A stretch of DNA of 64,000 nt from the NCBI GenBank assembly GCA_963787675.1, contig CAWBDV010000006.1, positions 1 to 64,000 of the forward strand, read 5' to 3'. Shown here in pieces: positions 27,107 through 37,665 of this stretch (positions are counted from its first letter, which is position 1; every line of letters starts with the position of its first letter). The notes beneath the pieces are model-generated. The model saw only the letters and a program-made list of their open reading frames with translations, ran no database searches and was not told the DNA's origin. The translations under genes were made by a program, and so were the position numbers. This DNA comes from JAJPKK01 sp963787675. GTDB taxonomy: Bacteria; Pseudomonadota; Alphaproteobacteria; Rhizobiales; Xanthobacteraceae.

Positions 27107-28420
27107 ATGTCGAAACCCCCTGCGTCGAATTCGTCTTCCACATTGGACCGCAGCCGCGTCTCGCGGCGTACGCTTCTCAAGTCGGCGGCATCGATCGCCT
27201 CTCTTGCGACCGGCTCGGGCACGTTCATCGCGGCGCCGGCCGTGCATGCGCAGGAGCCGAAGGTGCTGCGCTATCTCGGCACCGCGGTGAACCAATCGGC
27301 CGACATCTCCAAGAAGGTGAAAGAAGACACCGGCATCACCATCGAATACATCCCGGTGACCACCGACGAGGTGACGAAGCGCGCGATCACCCAGCCGAAT
27401 TCGTTCGACATCCTGGACGAGGAATATTTCTCGCTGAAGAAGGTCATTCCGTCGGGCAACCTCCTCGGCATGGATGCGAAGCGCATCAAATATGCCGACA
27501 AGATCACGCCGATCTTCACCAAGGGCGAGCTGCCGAACGGCAAGAAAATCGGCGACCAGGGCACCGCGCCGAAGAAGGTGTTCTACCTCGAAGGCCAGAA
27601 CTCCAAGACCTTCGCGTCCTCGCCGACGCAGTGGATCACACTGATCCCGACCGTCTACAACGCCGACACGCTGGGCATCCGCCCCGACCTGATCAAGCGT
27701 CCGATCGAAAGCTGGAAGGAGCTGCTCGACCCGGAATTCAAGGGCAAGTCGGCGATCCTCAACATCCCGTCGATCGGCATCATGGATGCCGCCATGGTGA
27801 TCGAAGCGATGGGCGAGCACAAATACGGCGACAAGGGCAACATGACCAAGCCCGAGCTTGATCTCACCATGAAGGTGCTGACCGAGGCGAAGAAGTCGGG
27901 CCAGTTCCGCGCGTTCTGGAAGGACTTCAACGAGAGCGTCAACCTGATGGCTTCGGGCGAGGTCGTGATCCAGTCGATGTGGTCGCCGGCGGTGACGGCC
28001 GTGCGCTCCAAAAACATCGCCTGCACCTATCAGCCGCTCAAGGAGGGCTACCGCGCCTGGGCGGCGGGCTTCGGCGTGCCGCGCACGCTGACGGGCCGCA
28101 AGGCCGACCTCGCCTACGAGTTCGTCAACTGGTTCCTCGACGGCTGGGCCGGCGCCTACCTCAACCGGCAGGGCTACTACTCGGCCGTGCTCGAGACCGC
28201 AAAGTCGAAGATGGAGCCCTACGAGTGGGCCTACTGGATGGAAGGCAAGCCCGCCGAGAAGGACATTCGCGCGCCGGACGGCACCTTGCTCGAAAAGGCC
28301 GGCAGCACGCGCGACGGCGGCACCTACGAGCAGCGCATGGGCAGCGTCGCGTGCTGGAACGCGGTGATGGACGAGAACGACTACCTCGTGAAGAAGTGGA
28401 ACGAGTTCATCGCCGCGTAA
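27107..28420 (+). CDS. ABC importer substrate-binding protein, PotD/extracellular type
   Basis: A 437-residue protein with a Tat-type signal (SRVSRRTLLKSAASIASLATG) ending near VHAQ. The mature part begins PKVLRYLGTAVNQ and has the two-lobe binding-protein pattern (ITIEYIPVTTDEV, LIPTVYNADTLGIRP). AAAGGAG precedes the ATG 20 bp after the ATPase gene. It captures a small cationic or amino compound in the periplasm. A repeat of the CATCGCCCGG family separates it from the first permease. Confidence 0.9.
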   Translation: MSKPPASNSSSTLDRSRVSRRTLLKSAASIASLATGSGTFIAAPAVHAQEPKVLRYLGTAVNQSADISKKVKEDTGITIEYIPVTTDEVTKRAITQPNSFDILDEEYFSLKKVIPSGNLLGMDAKRIKYADKITPIFTKGELPNGKKIGDQGTAPKKVFYLEGQNSKTFASSPTQWITLIPTVYNADTLGIRPDLIKRPIESWKELLDPEFKGKSAILNIPSIGIMDAAMVIEAMGEHKYGDKGNMTKPELDLTMKVLTEAKKSGQFRAFWKDFNESVNLMASGEVVIQSMWSPAVTAVRSKNIACTYQPLKEGYRAWAAGFGVPRTLTGRKADLAYEFVNWFLDGWAGAYLNRQGYYSAVLETAKSKMEPYEWAYWMEGKPAEKDIRAPDGTLLEKAGSTRDGGTYEQRMGSVACWNAVMDENDYLVKKWNEFIAA

Positions 28421-28477
28421 CGCGCCGTATCGCGGCGTAATGCTCGCCATGGAGCGGCGTTCACAATGCACCTGGTC

Positions 28478-28592
28478 ATCGCCCGGCTTGACCGGGCGAT
28501 CCAGTAACCCCTGACCGCATCATCAACAGAGGCGCTCCTTCATCCATCCGCCGTCCGGGGGTTACTGGATGCCCCGCTTTCGCGGGGCATGA
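28478..28592. repeat. Dispersed palindromic repeat, CATCGCCCGG family
   Basis: CATCGCCCGGCTTGACCGGG at the left, GATCCAGTAACCCC and GGGGGTTACTGGATG in the middle, and a GCCCCGC-GCGGGGC hairpin at the right. Copies at 30659-30779 and 36299-36417 and a fragment at 34294-34332 share these blocks with different centres. This copy sits inside the ABC operon. Confidence 0.8.
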
Positions 28593-28648
28593 CACCGGAG
28601 ATGGTGACGGAAACCAACCGACGTCAGCGCGTGGACGAGTGGACCCAA

Positions 28649-29644
28649 ATGTCGGTGCAGGCGAGACACGATATTGCGCTTGAGGGACCGGCGGACGCTG
28701 CAAGCGTGCCCGCATCGACGCAGGCCCCCTCGACGCAAGCGTCGTCGACGCTCCCCGGTTCCTCGCGGCTTTTCACCGGCAACGTCCCGGCGTGGGTACA
28801 GGTCGCGCCGTTCGCGGCCGTGTTCGTCGTGTTCTTTCTGGTGCCGCTCGCGCTCACCGTGATGGTGAGCTTCTGGGACTACAACGAATACGAAATCCTC
28901 CCCGCCTTCACGGTGCGCAGCTATGTGGAGATTTTCGAAGGCTGCGCCGCGCGCCTTCCCGATCTCTGCGTCACCTTCAAGACCTACCTCTCGACCTTGA
29001 AGTTCTGTCTGACGGTGTGGCTGATCACCCTCGTAGTCGGCTTCTTCGTTGCCTACTTCCTCGCCTTTCACGTGCGCTCGGCGACGATGCAGATCGCGCT
29101 GTTCCTCGTCTGCACCATTCCGTTCTGGACCTCGAACGTGATCCGGACCATCTCCTGGATCCCGCTCTTGGGCCGCAACGGCCTCATCAATTCGACGCTG
29201 ATCAAGATCGGTCTCATCAACCAGCCGATCGAGTGGCTGATCTTCTCCGACCTCGCGGTGGTGCTCTCCCTCGTCCACCTCTACGCGCTATTCATGGTGG
29301 TGCCGATCTTCAACTCGATGATGCGCATCGATCGGTCGCTGATCGAAGCGTCCTACGACGCCGGCGCGTCCGGCTGGCAGACGCTGTGGAACGTGGTCAT
29401 CCCGCTGTCGAAGCCCGGCATCGTCATCGGCTCGATCTTCGTCATCACCATCGTGATGGGCGACTTCGTCACCGTCGGCGTCATGGGCGGCCAGCAGATC
29501 GCCTCGGTCGGCAAGGTGATCAACACCGAGATGACGGCGCTGCAGTTCCCGCCGGCTGCCGCCAACTCGGTGATCCTCCTCATCGCGGTGCTGTTCATCA
29601 TCTGGGGCTTGAGCCGCCTCGTCGACGTGCGCAAGGAGCTGTGA
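28649..29644 (+). CDS. ABC importer permease, PotB-like
   Basis: A permease of about 331 residues with six predicted membrane segments. After a Pro/Ser-rich N-terminal tail it has VQVAPFAAVFVVFFLVPLAL and the inner-membrane permease EAA-like motif EASYDAGASGWQTLWNVVIPL. The start is uncertain: ATG 28589 lies inside the preceding repeat, so ATG 28649 (AGTGGA upstream) is preferred; 28604 is also possible. Its stop is 4 bp before the next permease's GTG. Confidence 0.87.
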   Translation: MSVQARHDIALEGPADAASVPASTQAPSTQASSTLPGSSRLFTGNVPAWVQVAPFAAVFVVFFLVPLALTVMVSFWDYNEYEILPAFTVRSYVEIFEGCAARLPDLCVTFKTYLSTLKFCLTVWLITLVVGFFVAYFLAFHVRSATMQIALFLVCTIPFWTSNVIRTISWIPLLGRNGLINSTLIKIGLINQPIEWLIFSDLAVVLSLVHLYALFMVVPIFNSMMRIDRSLIEASYDAGASGWQTLWNVVIPLSKPGIVIGSIFVITIVMGDFVTVGVMGGQQIASVGKVINTEMTALQFPPAAANSVILLIAVLFIIWGLSRLVDVRKEL

Positions 29645-29647
29645 GCC

Positions 29648-30523
<876 letters not shown>

Positions 30524-30658
30524 GGCGCTTGCGATGGGGCACTGACGCGTGCGGCGCGCGGCGAATTGCCGTCGTCGGAATCTTCGTCGTCGGAGTTGTC
30601 TCGTTTGACGACGTCGATTGCGCACGTCGTCCGCAACGTCACCATCTCCCCACGTCGT

Positions 30659-30779
30659 CATCGCCCGGCTTGACTGGGCGATCCAGTAACCCCGTGACTG
30701 CGATTGGGGCAGCGCCGTCTTCCAATTCCACGCGCGGTGGTTACTGGATGCCCCGCTTTCGCTTTCGCGGGGCATGACG
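30659..30779. repeat. Dispersed palindromic repeat, CATCGCCCGG family
   Basis: Second copy of the family, lying between the potC-like gene and the convergent recA end. It has the same CATCGCCCGGCTTGACTGGG start, GTTACTGGATG block and CCCCGC-GCGGGG end as the copy at 28478-28592, with a different centre. Apart from this, 30524-30889 shows no gene. Confidence 0.8.
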
Positions 30780-30889
30780 TTCATTGATGGCGCGGCGTAG
30801 AGTTGATCTGATAGCCCGATCAAGCCGCGCAATGACAGGGCAAGCCGGTCACAAAACACGCGGCCAATCGACGGGAAACGCCGGCGCGT

Positions 30890-31972
<1,083 letters not shown>

Positions 31973-32066
31973 CTTTCCCTCCTTATGACCGGATTCGCGA
32001 GCCCGGCAAACACACGAAGCTCGCCCCAGGTGACAGACGGTGGGCAGAGGACTTCGAGTCGGCGGC

Positions 32067-32095
32067 AATGTACCCTATTTGTTCGATGTTCGCAA
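32067..32095 (-). promoter_or_regulatory. recA promoter
   Basis: On the minus strand TTGCGA (32090-32095), a 17-bp spacer and TACATT (32067-32072). The -35 hexamer overlaps the SOS box, so LexA bound there would block polymerase. Confidence 0.6.
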
Positions 32096-32102
32096 TATGT
32101 TC
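32088..32102. promoter_or_regulatory. LexA (SOS) box, GTTC-N7-GTTC
   Basis: GTTCGCAATATGTTC matches the alphaproteobacterial LexA consensus exactly. It lies 116 bp upstream of the recA start codon and overlaps the predicted -35. Confidence 0.8.
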
Positions 32103-32173
32103 TTTCTTGAATATATGGTACGTTCACGCATGTGCCCCTACTAGCCCTAGGATAGGGCGTCGGGAGATTGGCG

Positions 32174-33175
32174 ATGGCATATTGGGCAGAAAGAGCTATG
32201 CGGGTTTTGCTCGCCCTCGCCCTGTGGTGGTTGTTCAAGCTTCTGGCAGACAACATCCTCTACGCCGCAATTATGCGGCGGCTTAAGCCCTACGGCGTAG
32301 AGGAGGGCGAATTAGCCGCGCTAGTTGCGACTAACCTTATCGCTATATTTGGCGTGATCGTTGTGATCGTTTTCATTTACAGGCTGGCACGTCATCACCA
32401 TGCGCAGCGCCCTCAGGTTGCCCAACCCATTGCTCCGACCGGCCTGCGGAGCAATATTGATTGGCGAAGACACGCTCAAAAGGTCGCAGCTAAGTTGGAG
32501 CCGGTTCACGTCATAATTCTGGGATTGGTGATCGCCTTCGGTGGGGTGACTTGGCTATTCTACCAAGGCGATGCGTCGAGCCCGTTACGCAAAAAATTGA
32601 AGATCGCGGAACGGAATGTCCAAACTTTAGAGGCACAAGCGCAATCGCGCGCATCTGCTGATGCGCTTATGTCGATGACTCGACCGCATTTAAGTAGCCG
32701 TGATTACGATGAGCGTCGGCGCATTCTCAACACGTTCTACAAATATGTGAACGGTCCAATTCGCGACACTTTTGGATTGGCATGGGCGCTTTACAGCGAC
32801 CAACCACGCCTCATCAACACTAATCAAAAATCAGTATACGAAGAACTTATCAAAATTCGCCAACAGTTAATTTCAGAATGGCAAGATTTAGTGGCCCCGC
32901 TTGTCCGCGATGCGGACCTCTACTCCGATATTAGAAATTTGAATTGGAATTTTCACTCCACAACTCTATTGCCTACGCTCAATGAGCTTATCAACACGTT
33001 ACGCATTCCGGTGGAGAGCGGAAACACGGTTTTTGTTGATAGCAAAGAGACTGACAAATTGAAGGCCGGTATCGACGCTCTTGGACAATGGATAGAAAAG
33101 ACAAAAGACGACATTCAAAAATTGCGGGCCAAAGACGATGGCGCAGAAGTCTACCAAAGCGAGGCAAAGCCATGA
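32174..33175 (+). CDS. Membrane protein of unknown function with coiled-coil/periplasmic domain
   Basis: A 333-residue protein with three hydrophobic segments (about 10-30, 48-68 and 112-130), followed by a helical stretch (KKLKIAERNVQTLEAQAQ) and a soluble C-terminal domain of about 180 residues. GGGAGATTGGCG precedes the ATG. No family is recognised. Codon use is visibly more A+T-rich than in the flanking genes, and the segment 32.1-33.3 kb stands out between recA and its other neighbours, suggesting transfer. It is transcribed divergently from recA, sharing its upstream region. Confidence 0.75.
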   Translation: MAYWAERAMRVLLALALWWLFKLLADNILYAAIMRRLKPYGVEEGELAALVATNLIAIFGVIVVIVFIYRLARHHHAQRPQVAQPIAPTGLRSNIDWRRHAQKVAAKLEPVHVIILGLVIAFGGVTWLFYQGDASSPLRKKLKIAERNVQTLEAQAQSRASADALMSMTRPHLSSRDYDERRRILNTFYKYVNGPIRDTFGLAWALYSDQPRLINTNQKSVYEELIKIRQQLISEWQDLVAPLVRDADLYSDIRNLNWNFHSTTLLPTLNELINTLRIPVESGNTVFVDSKETDKLKAGIDALGQWIEKTKDDIQKLRAKDDGAEVYQSEAKP

Positions 33176-33358
33176 GATGAAGGCAACCTGTTCTAAAAAC
33201 CAGATCGTGGCCCAAAGAAGAGGTTTGATCGTCTCGCTTGCGCAATGGTTACTCAACGCGAACCTTCGGAAAAGCCTACAAAAGAAATCAAACATCAGGT
33301 GGGACGACTAGCGCAAGTTAAGCCGATACTCGAACTCGCAAAGGCAAGTCTGAAGCAA

Positions 33359-33920
33359 TCATCTCGCCCTTAGCCACCGCACGACATCGGCAGCGCTCCG
33401 ATCAGGCGGAAACACAGGGTAGAACACGTGCTTGACCACCCCGTCGTCAACAACCAGCGTGAAACGCTTGAGAAGCGTCATGCCGTTGGTCTCGAAAGTC
33501 GGCAAGTTCATGGCTCTAGTGAGGGCTAGCTTCTCATCCGACAGGATCGCGAACGGCAAATGAAGTCGCTCCGCGGCCTCCTTTTGATAGGTTGGGTCTT
33601 GGGTTGAGAGCCCGTACAAATTCTGTACGCCGAGGCTCTTCAACTCTGCGAAGTGATCGCGGAATGAGCAGCTTTGCGGCGTGCAACCGCGAGCGCCAGG
33701 GATCATGTCCCATCCGGGAGGATTTTCGAACTCCGGGCCGACCTGTACGAGGATAGGCATAAACGATCGTGCGGCCCTTTGATCTCGATAGATCAACCAT
33801 GGTCTCGTCAGTCGCGCGTAGCGGAACAGAGGCGATCTTCGCGCCAACCAGATGACATGCAGCGCCATCGTCCTCGGGAGCGGGGAAGGCGGACCAATCG
33901 GGCGCATCAACGAAACTCAT
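33359..33920 (-). pseudogene. Peroxiredoxin-like protein with one-base frameshift
   Basis: The start at 33920 (MSFVDAPDWSAFP) follows GGAGGAACGAAC. The frame TIVYAYPRTGRPG breaks near 33728 and resumes one base later as ENPPGWDMIPGARGCTPQSC. The combined protein of about 186 residues is a redoxin with Cys-x4-Cys (GCTPQSC), as in AhpC/TSA-type thiol peroxidases, and a LSDEKLALTRAMNLPTF segment typical of them. It would reduce peroxides in the cytoplasm. As sequenced it is broken; a base-call error is possible. Confidence 0.75.
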
Positions 33921-34008
33921 GTTCGTTCCTCCTTCGGCCAACCGTGACGTAGCTTACACTCGGTCGGGACGATGCCCCGTAATCCTGCAGTCGCCCCTGC
34001 TCGGCCGC

Positions 34009-34049
34009 GCATTCTGCCGCGCGGCGGCCGGTCGCGCGGCAGAATGTCA
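34009..34049. repeat. Perfect 14-bp inverted repeat
   Basis: CATTCTGCCGCGCG and CGCGCGGCAGAATG enclose a short GC-rich loop. It lies 90 bp upstream of the prx start codon on its far side and about 130 bp before an orphan terminator. It is not followed by a T-tract. It may form part of an untranslated RNA. Confidence 0.5.
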
Positions 34050-34177
34050 TTGTTAAATCTCGTGTTTGTGATGAGCGCTCGCGCCATCAATGCTTATGTT
34101 GGTCGTGAGGCCGAGTGGTGGTTGTCCCCCTTCCCCCCCGCTTCCACACTTGGCCCATAACATCGTTGTTGTTCCAT

Positions 34178-34213
34178 TTGGCCGCCCGCGTTGGTTTTGG
34201 GCGGCCATTTTTT
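34178..34213 (+). terminator. Orphan rho-independent terminator
   Basis: GGCCGCCC and GGGCGGCC form a stem around GCGTTGGTTTT, followed by ATTTTTTTG. No convincing coding sequence precedes it on the plus strand, so it may end a small RNA from about 34010-34210. The rest of 33921-34552 shows only a repeat fragment at 34294-34332. Confidence 0.6.
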
Positions 34214-34552
34214 TGCGCCGTGCTGGCCCGCGCTGCCGTGCCGATTGGGGCGATGGAGCGAAGACGGAGCGAGCGAGATTCCCAAAACGCGCCGGGGTTA
34301 CTGGGTCGTCCGGTCAAGCCGGACGACGACGGCCGAGATTGGGGTAAGGGCCGGCGAACAAAAATGGGCGACAGCCCCCGGATTGGCGGGTGCACCGCAC
34401 CTGCGGCGGCCGACGCGGGCGATAGGGGCAATTCTTTCCACTTTTCGCACCGGCGTTTACCGCTCTGCGACGTAATTATGTGCAGCGCACAAATTTTTCT
34501 TGACTCTTTTTTAAAACAGTCGGGAAATGGATTCCTGTCACCGGAGTGCCAC

Positions 34553-34783
34553 ATGCACCGCAAGGACGTCACGCCTTCGCGCTTGCCGAGCTTCCTGCTC
34601 CCCTGTCCCCACTGCGGGCACCGGATGGCGGTCGTGACGGTGGCGCCGACGCGAATGGATACCGGTGCTGAATCGAACGAGCTCGAAGATGTCACCCACG
34701 GTTGTGTCCAGTGCGGCACGACGCTCACGCGCACCGTGCGCCCTTTTACCGGCGAAGACCACGAGATCGCGCTGTTGCTGTGA
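34553..34783 (+). CDS. Small zinc-ribbon protein
   Basis: A 76-residue protein with two CxxC motifs (CPHCGH and CVQCGT) spaced by about 31 residues, a typical zinc-ribbon arrangement. GGAGTGCC precedes the ATG; the much longer open frame upstream is not coding. No further domain is present. Zinc binding is likely; the partner and function are unknown. It is followed by a dense cluster of REP-like repeats. Confidence 0.65.
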   Translation: MHRKDVTPSRLPSFLLPCPHCGHRMAVVTVAPTRMDTGAESNELEDVTHGCVQCGTTLTRTVRPFTGEDHEIALLL

Positions 34784-34797
34784 CGGCGGCCGCAGTC

Positions 34798-35107
34798 CGT
34801 AGGGCGGATTAGCCCGAAGGGCGTAATCCGCGGTTGCGTGCTGCGAAATTCGACGCCTCGACAGACCAAAGACGCGCATCACAATGCGGTCATTCCGGGG
34901 GCCGAGCACAGCTCGGCAGCCCGGAATCCATACTCCGCAGTCCGTGTTCATGGATTCCGGGCTCGCCTCCGCTTCGCTGCGGCGCCCCGGAATGACGGCA
35001 TCGCGCTCGGATCGTAGGGCGGATTAGCCCGAAGGGCGTAATCCGCCGCTGTTTCGAAGTCCGTTGCCGTGGAACGGCGGATTACGCTTCGCTAATCCGT
35101 CCTACGG
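34798..35107. repeat. Cluster of three palindromic repeats
   Basis: CGTAGGGCGGATTAGCCCG occurs at 34798 and 35012, and its inverse (GCTAATCCGTCCTACGG) ends at 35107, so 35012-35107 is a complete inverted repeat. Between them, 34890-34995 is a copy of the CATTCCGGGG family, which recurs in opposite orientation at 47940-48045. This fills the gap 34784-35128. Confidence 0.75.
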
Positions 35108-35128
35108 GCTGCTGCTGCGGCGCGCGGC

Positions 35129-36088
35129 CTACCCAACTCCGAGCCCCATGCGGTCGAGGGCGGCGCGGCCGAAGGGGCCGTACGGATTGTTGAGCGTCTC
35201 GCCGATCTCGAAGTGGTTGTAGCCGTCGGTGACGATGAGCTCGACCGGCTTGCCGGCGGCTTTGAGCGCGGCGGCGAAATCGCGGCTCTGGCGCTGGAAT
35301 TCCGGCGTCTCCATCGTGCCGCAGACGAGCGTGACCGAGCAGCGGATACGATCGAGATGGCGCTGCGCCGACAGCGCGTCCTCGACCGCGTCGGTGAAGT
35401 TGACGTAGTCCGAGCGCTTGGAGAGCCGCACCGGCTTGAGGTCATACATGCCCGAGCACAGCGTCGCGCCCTTCACGACATCCGCCGGCAGGCCGAACTC
35501 CTTCTCCCACTCGGTGATGACCGCGCAGCCGCCGAGATGGGCGCCGGAGGAATGTCCGGTGACGTAAAGGCGCTGCGGATCACCGCCGAAGCTTAAGGCG
35601 TTCTGCGCGGTCCAGGCGATGCCGCGGCGCACCTGCTGGGCCATGGGCATCAGGTCGCCGCCCGATTCCAGCACGTTGATGAAGTCCAGCACCACGAAGT
35701 GGGCGCCGGCGCGCACGAAGGTCTCGGCGCCGTAAGCGTTGTCCTTGGCATAATTGCCGCGCCAGGCGCCGCCGTGGACGAACACCGCGATCGGTGCATT
35801 GGGCTTTGCCGTCACGTAGATGTCGAGCATCTCGTGCGGACTTGGTCCGTAGGCGACGCGCCGCGGCGCGCCGAGCCGCGCCCGCACGAGATCGCTGTTG
35901 GTGGCGCGGCGCTTCGTCAGCTGGTCGCGGTTCGGCGCATAGATCGCCTGGTCGTAGGCATCGTCGAGCGCCTTCTGGTCCATGTCGAGCCACACCAGCG
36001 GACCGCGCGCGCGCGTTGCCCGCTCGGCAGCGCCGGCCGGCGCCGCCATCACGGTGCGGCTGTTGATGTCTGCGTCGGTAACGTTCAT
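35129..36088 (-). CDS. Alpha/beta hydrolase, esterase/kynurenine formamidase-like
   Basis: A 319-residue hydrolase. Oxyanion-hole motif VHGGAWRGNY, nucleophile elbow TGHSSGAHLGG (Ser) and a late His (DGYNHFEIGE) give the full catalytic set; the acid is likely the Glu or Asp near CGTMETPEF. The fold and the HGGAW motif fit the alpha/beta hydrolase-3 and kynurenine-formamidase-like groups. The ATG at 36088 follows TTTGGAGC. The gene stands alone between repeat clusters, and the substrate is unknown. Confidence 0.85.
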   Translation of the reverse strand: MNVTDADINSRTVMAAPAGAAERATRARGPLVWLDMDQKALDDAYDQAIYAPNRDQLTKRRATNSDLVRARLGAPRRVAYGPSPHEMLDIYVTAKPNAPIAVFVHGGAWRGNYAKDNAYGAETFVRAGAHFVVLDFINVLESGGDLMPMAQQVRRGIAWTAQNALSFGGDPQRLYVTGHSSGAHLGGCAVITEWEKEFGLPADVVKGATLCSGMYDLKPVRLSKRSDYVNFTDAVEDALSAQRHLDRIRCSVTLVCGTMETPEFQRQSRDFAAALKAAGKPVELIVTDGYNHFEIGETLNNPYGPFGRAALDRMGLGVG

Positions 36089-36298
36089 CGCGTGCTCCAA
36101 ACTCGCTCGATCGCCTGCAACTTAGCGCAGCGGAAAGGAATATGAAGAATTTTCAGGACGGCCCGCACCTCGCAAAATCGAATACGTCCTCCGCAGTGAC
36201 CGCACTACGTCCTTGCGACTATCGCCCGATGCCACCACCGTCATTCCCCGACTTTCCTCCGCCTTCGCAATACGTCCTCCACCGTCATCGCCCGGCGT

Positions 36299-36417
36299 CA
36301 TCGCCCGGCTTGACCGGGCGATCCAGTAACCACCATCCTATGATGGAGGGGCGCAGTGCCGCTCAGATCGCGAATCCGGGGAGTACTGGGTCGCCCGGTC
36401 AAGCCGGGCGACGACGG
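36299..36417. repeat. Dispersed palindromic repeat, CATCGCCCGG family
   Basis: CATCGCCCGGCTTGACCGGG and, at the other end, CCCGGTCAAGCCGGGCGACG form a near-perfect inverted repeat. It ends 41 bp before the TctC-type gene. Confidence 0.8.
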
Positions 36418-36457
36418 CGTGTTGCATTTCAAGAGCAAACCACGTGGGCAATTGGCG

Positions 36458-37414
36458 ATGATGCGATGGATCCTTGGCTGCGTGGCGGTGATGAGCCTTG
36501 CCGTCGCGGCGCCGGCGCAGAATTTTCCCGAGCGCACCATCAAGCTCGTCGTCCCGGTGCCGCCCGGCGGGTCGACCGACGCGCTCGCCCGCCTCGTCGC
36601 GGCGCGCATGCACGTCACCCTCGGCCAGGCGGTGATCATTGAGAACCAGCCGGGCGCGGGCGGCGTCATCGCGGCGCGCGCGGTCGCGGCGTCGCGGCCC
36701 GACGGCTACACGCTGCTGATCGGCGGCATCGGCACGTTCGCGATTGCGCCATCGATCAAGACGCCGGACTTCGATCCGCTGCGCGCGTTCGCGCCGATCG
36801 GCACAGTGTCGACCGAGACCATGGTGCTCGTCGTCAATCTTAAGGTGCCGGCGACGACGCTTGCGGCCTTCATCGGCTACGCCAAGGAGCATCCCGGCAA
36901 GCTCAACTACGGCGCGGCGCCGGGGATCGTGCCGCACTTCGTCTCCGAGCTGTTCAAGCTCAAGAGCGGTACCGACATCGTCCACATTCCCTACAAGGGC
37001 GCCGGCCCCGTCGTCACCGATCTCATCGCCGGCCAGATCGACATGGCGTTCAACACCAAGTCGGTGCTGCTGCCGCTGGTGCGCCAGGAGCGCCTGCGCG
37101 CGCTCGCCGTGACGAGTGCCGAACGCTGGCCGGAATTGCCGGAGGTGCCGACCCTTGTGAAGGCCGGCATCTTCACCGATCCGGTCGAGGTGTGGTGGGG
37201 CATCGCCGGCCCGGCCGGACTGCCGCGCCCGATCGTCGCGCGCCTCAACGCGGCGATACGCGACGCGCTGCGGTCGGACGAACTGCGCGCGACGTTCGCG
37301 ACCCTTGGCATCGAGCCGCGCCCGAGCACGCCCGACGAATTTGCCGCGCTGCTGGCGCGCGACGCCCCGCGCTGGTTCGACATCATCCGCATGACGGGCA
37401 TCAAGCTGGAGTGA
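36458..37414 (+). CDS. TctC/Bug-type extracytoplasmic binding protein
   Basis: A 318-residue exported protein with a signal peptide (MMRWILGCVAVMSLAVAAPAQ). Family motifs are IKLVVPVPPGGSTDALARL, ENQPGAGGVIAARAVA, VHIPYKGAGPVVTDLIAGQ and TLVKAGI. Bug proteins bind carboxylates or related compounds for tripartite tricarboxylate (TTT) transporters. No TctA or TctB gene is adjacent, as is common for this large family. The start is chosen at the signal peptide; the upstream open frame runs through a repeat. Confidence 0.9.
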   Translation: MMRWILGCVAVMSLAVAAPAQNFPERTIKLVVPVPPGGSTDALARLVAARMHVTLGQAVIIENQPGAGGVIAARAVAASRPDGYTLLIGGIGTFAIAPSIKTPDFDPLRAFAPIGTVSTETMVLVVNLKVPATTLAAFIGYAKEHPGKLNYGAAPGIVPHFVSELFKLKSGTDIVHIPYKGAGPVVTDLIAGQIDMAFNTKSVLLPLVRQERLRALAVTSAERWPELPEVPTLVKAGIFTDPVEVWWGIAGPAGLPRPIVARLNAAIRDALRSDELRATFATLGIEPRPSTPDEFAALLARDAPRWFDIIRMTGIKLE

Positions 37415-37424
37415 GGTGCGCATT

Positions 37425-37613
37425 CTCCCTCTCCCCTCCCCCACCGCGCGATTTTTCTTTCCCCTCCCCCGCAAGCGGGGGAGGGGAAAATGGGGCGTCG
37501 TCTCGCATCGATAACCACGTCAGCGACGTAGGGTGCGCAAAGCGAAGCGTGCGCACCTTTCACGGTCGATCGGTGCGCACGCGCGGACACGTCCGCGCTT
37601 TGCGCACCCTACG
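37425..37613. repeat. Repeat cluster after the TctC-type gene
   Basis: A CCCTCCCC/GGGGAGGGG palindrome (about 37430-37490) is followed by a copy of the CGTAGGGTGCGCAAAGCG family (37527-37613) also seen around pal. No gene in 37415-37665. Confidence 0.7.
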
Positions 37614-37665
37614 GCGTTGTCGCAAGCGGAGAAGTCCGAATGCGCCCGGATGCCCCGCGGCAAAC

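Noticed and set aside
26924..28471. 515-aa open frame on the minus strand
   Set aside because: Antisense to the ABC ATPase and binding-protein genes, which have full family motifs.
34087..34869. 260-aa open frame on the minus strand
   Set aside because: It crosses a terminator hairpin, a repeat fragment and the zinc-ribbon gene, with no domain.
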